Shown here: positions 6,592 through 7,626 of the stretch, one piece after another
How the letters are laid out: every line of letters begins with the position of its first letter
Position numbering within the stretch: the stretch's first letter is position 1
Assembly (NCBI GenBank): GCA_034211115.1
Contig: JAXHTH010000332.1
Location: 1 to 7,626, forward strand
DNA from: JAXHTH01 sp034211115
Lineage (GTDB): Bacteria; Planctomycetota; Phycisphaerae; Phycisphaerales; SM1A02
Direction of reading: 5' to 3'
DNA: 7,626 bases
Notes under the pieces: model-generated
What the model was told of the DNA's origin: nothing
What the model saw: only the letters and a program-made list of their open reading frames with translations
Database searches by the model: none
Program-made: the position numbers and the translations under genes

Positions 6592-6617
6592 AGAGACGCT
6601 CATCGTGAGGCGTCTCT
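6592..6617 (+). promoter_or_regulatory. Strong hairpin in the leader of the secreted-protein gene
   Basis: AGAGACGCTCA (6592-6602) pairs with TGAG (6606-6609) and CGTCTCT (6611-6617), leaving one bulged G (6610) and a TCG triloop: 11 base pairs, 110 bases before the start codon. TTGTCCGTT follows, which is T-rich for this genome but not a true T-tract. It could be an attenuator, the terminator of a short upstream transcript, or an mRNA-stabilising structure; the sequence alone does not decide. Confidence 0.45.
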
Positions 6618-6712
6618 TGTCCGTTGCATTCGCGATCGGCGCGGCCGCGGCGGCACGCCTGGTGATGGTCCGTCCGGGGGCGCTCCCGCGCGGTGGTCGC
6701 GACAAATCAAGC

Positions 6713-6719
6713 AGGAGGT
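6713..6719 (+). promoter_or_regulatory. Ribosome binding site of the secreted-protein gene
   Basis: AGGAGGT, a full match to the Shine-Dalgarno consensus, lies eight bases before the ATG at 6728. It fixes the start there rather than at the in-frame GTG at 6587, and the ATG at 6720 is out of frame and too close. It is the strongest site in the window, hinting at high expression. Confidence 0.85.
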
Positions 6720-6727
6720 ATGAAGCC

Positions 6728-7456
6728 ATGATCCGGTTCCTCTCGACACTCATCATCATCTTCGCCGTGGGGGTCCCCGCCTGGGCCGACTGGGACATCG
6801 GCGATCCCCACAAGATGCACTTCCCGCAGTTGCCCGATCCGGAGGGGTGGGATGTGAACGCCACCTTCCCCAAGGTGATCGCCGACGACTGGATGTGCTC
6901 CGAGACCGGCTGGGTCACCGACATCCACTTCTGGGGGTCCTGGCGCGAAGACTTCGAAGTTCCCATCGCCAACATTCACCTCAGCATCCACGACAACATC
7001 CCCGAGGGGCCGGACGGCTGGAGCATCCCCGGCGATCTGCTCTGGGAGGCCGATCTGCAGCCCGGCATGTGGGTCGAACGGTTCTGGGGTGAAGGTGACC
7101 AGGGCTGGTATGACCCAAACACCGGCGAGTACTTCGAGCACGATCACTTCGGCATGTGGCAGTACAACGTCTTCCTGCCCGAGGACCTGTGGTTCTGGCA
7201 GGAGCAGGACACCATCTACTGGCTGGACATCACCGTCGTTCCCGAGGACCCGGCCGCGCAGTGGGGCTGGAAGAGCTCCCTGGATCACTGGAACGACGAT
7301 GCCGTCTGGGGCGATGACCCCGTGGACTGGTGGGGCGAACTCCGCGATCCCATCAACGGCGAATCGATGGACATGGCCTTCGTGATCACGCCCGCCCCGG
7401 GCGCGCTCGCCCTGCTCGCTCTCGCCGGCCTCGCGCCGCGACGACGCCGCGCGTAA
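6728..7456 (+). CDS. Secreted Trp-rich protein with PEP-CTERM-like sorting tail
   Basis: A 242-residue exported protein of unknown function. Residues 1-20 (MIRFLSTLIIIFAVGVPAWA) are a signal peptide with likely cleavage at AWA/D. The mature part is acidic and holds 21 tryptophans. The tail PAPGALALLALAGLAPRRRRA (222-242) has the three parts of a PEP-CTERM signal: a Pro-x-Pro motif, a hydrophobic stretch and an arginine cluster, with PAP in place of PEP. Such tails are handled by an exosortase in the inner membrane and the proteins are usually linked to exopolysaccharide. The body, with LPDPEGWDVNAT, VIADDWMCSETGWVTDIHFWGSW, WYDPN, WNDDAVWGDD and MDMAFVIT, resembles a domain of unknown function repeated in planctomycete secreted proteins (possibly DUF7901, from memory). 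Only one cysteine (C57) is present, so no disulfide within the chain. No partner exosortase is in the window. Confidence 0.9.
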   Translation: MIRFLSTLIIIFAVGVPAWADWDIGDPHKMHFPQLPDPEGWDVNATFPKVIADDWMCSETGWVTDIHFWGSWREDFEVPIANIHLSIHDNIPEGPDGWSIPGDLLWEADLQPGMWVERFWGEGDQGWYDPNTGEYFEHDHFGMWQYNVFLPEDLWFWQEQDTIYWLDITVVPEDPAAQWGWKSSLDHWNDDAVWGDDPVDWWGELRDPINGESMDMAFVITPAPGALALLALAGLAPRRRRA

Positions 7457-7492
7457 CGGCCGTCACACCACCACCCCCGGGGAGGCATACGG

Positions 7493-7520
7493 CGGACCGC
7501 GGCCAACCCACCGCGGTCCG
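7493..7520 (+). terminator. Terminator-like hairpin after the secreted-protein gene
   Basis: CGGACCGCGG (7493-7502) pairs perfectly with CCGCGGTCCG (7511-7520), a 10-bp stem with an 8-base loop, 36 bases past the stop codon. TCATTCATCAATC follows, only moderately T-rich, so intrinsic termination would be imperfect; it may also protect the 3' end of the mRNA. Confidence 0.6.
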
Positions 7521-7541
7521 TCATTCATCAATCGCCCCCAC

Positions 7542-7569
7542 GGGTGGCCCGACGCTCCGCGTCGGGCGG
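7542..7569. repeat. 28-base hairpin repeat, copy 2
   Basis: Identical to copy 1 at 474-501 except for C7549 and G7565, which pair with each other. The 9-bp stem (7547-7555 with 7559-7567) and TCC triloop are preserved. It lies 22 bases past the terminator-like hairpin. Downstream, ATACAC (7586-7591) can pair with GTGTAT (7605-7610), so the element may continue to or past the window edge. No gene is visible from 7457 to the end. Confidence 0.75.
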
Positions 7570-7626
7570 CGTATCCGGTGCTGGAATACACTCGCACCTT
7601 GCCGGTGTATCGGGCGCCGATGAATC

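Larger units (their letters stand above)
6020..6727. other. Gene-free stretch of 708 bases between flippase and secreted-protein gene
   Basis: Two divergent genes flank this stretch, so promoters for both should lie here. Open frames inside it (for example minus 6098-6514) give arginine/proline-rich peptides without motifs and are judged spurious. Near the flippase, GACCGG (6064-6069) pairs with CCGGTC (6082-6087) over a 12-base loop, and AGGCGGCCGCCT (6114-6125) is a perfect palindrome. Two AT-rich islands stand out from the GC background: about 6331-6364 and the T-rich 6447-6460, the second just before a candidate promoter. A strong hairpin lies at 6592-6617. Confidence 0.5.

Noticed and set aside
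7330..7623. Open frame running through the end of the secreted-protein gene and the second repeat
   Set aside because: It overlaps the clear signal-peptide protein in another frame and reads through two hairpins; its product has no motif.

Overview
The window is GC-rich and gene-dense. It looks like a chromosomal fragment of a Planctomycetota bacterium, most likely class Phycisphaerae or an uncultured relative. Three things point there: a small membrane protein ending in a CPRCGYDIRNLP…CPECG zinc ribbon, a secreted protein ending in a PAP-type (PEP-CTERM-like) sorting tail with a run of arginines, and weak or absent Shine-Dalgarno sequences before several genes. The taxonomic call is inference from these protein signatures; there is no rRNA or other marker gene here.

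Layout from left to right: a 132-residue two-helix membrane protein with a C-terminal zinc ribbon (27-425, +); a short convergent spacer holding two strong hairpins, one belonging to a repeat that recurs at the right end of the window; a class I SAM-dependent methyltransferase with a THUMP-like C-terminus (595-1899, -); a divergent spacer of 107 bases; a GT4-type glycosyltransferase (2007-3329, +); a 472-base gap; a PAPS-dependent sulfotransferase (3802-4425, +); a convergent polysaccharide (Wzx-like) flippase (4502-6019, -); a 708-base gene-free stretch with a possible promoter and a strong leader hairpin; a secreted, strikingly tryptophan-rich protein with a PEP-CTERM-like tail (6728-7456, +); then a terminator-like hairpin and the second repeat copy.

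The glycosyltransferase, sulfotransferase and flippase together suggest part of a locus for a sulfated surface or extracellular polysaccharide: sugar transfer at the cytoplasmic face, sulfation with PAPS, and export of the lipid-linked unit across the inner membrane. The PEP-CTERM-like protein fits, because exosortase-sorted proteins are known to co-occur with exopolysaccharide genes, but no exosortase, polymerase or initiating transferase lies in the window. The zinc-ribbon protein and the methyltransferase look like unrelated neighbours.

I see no defence system, CRISPR array, transposase, rRNA or tRNA. The most interesting non-coding signal is the 28-base hairpin repeat (474-501 and 7542-7569), whose two copies differ only at two positions that pair with each other. 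The most unusual protein is the Trp-rich secreted one.
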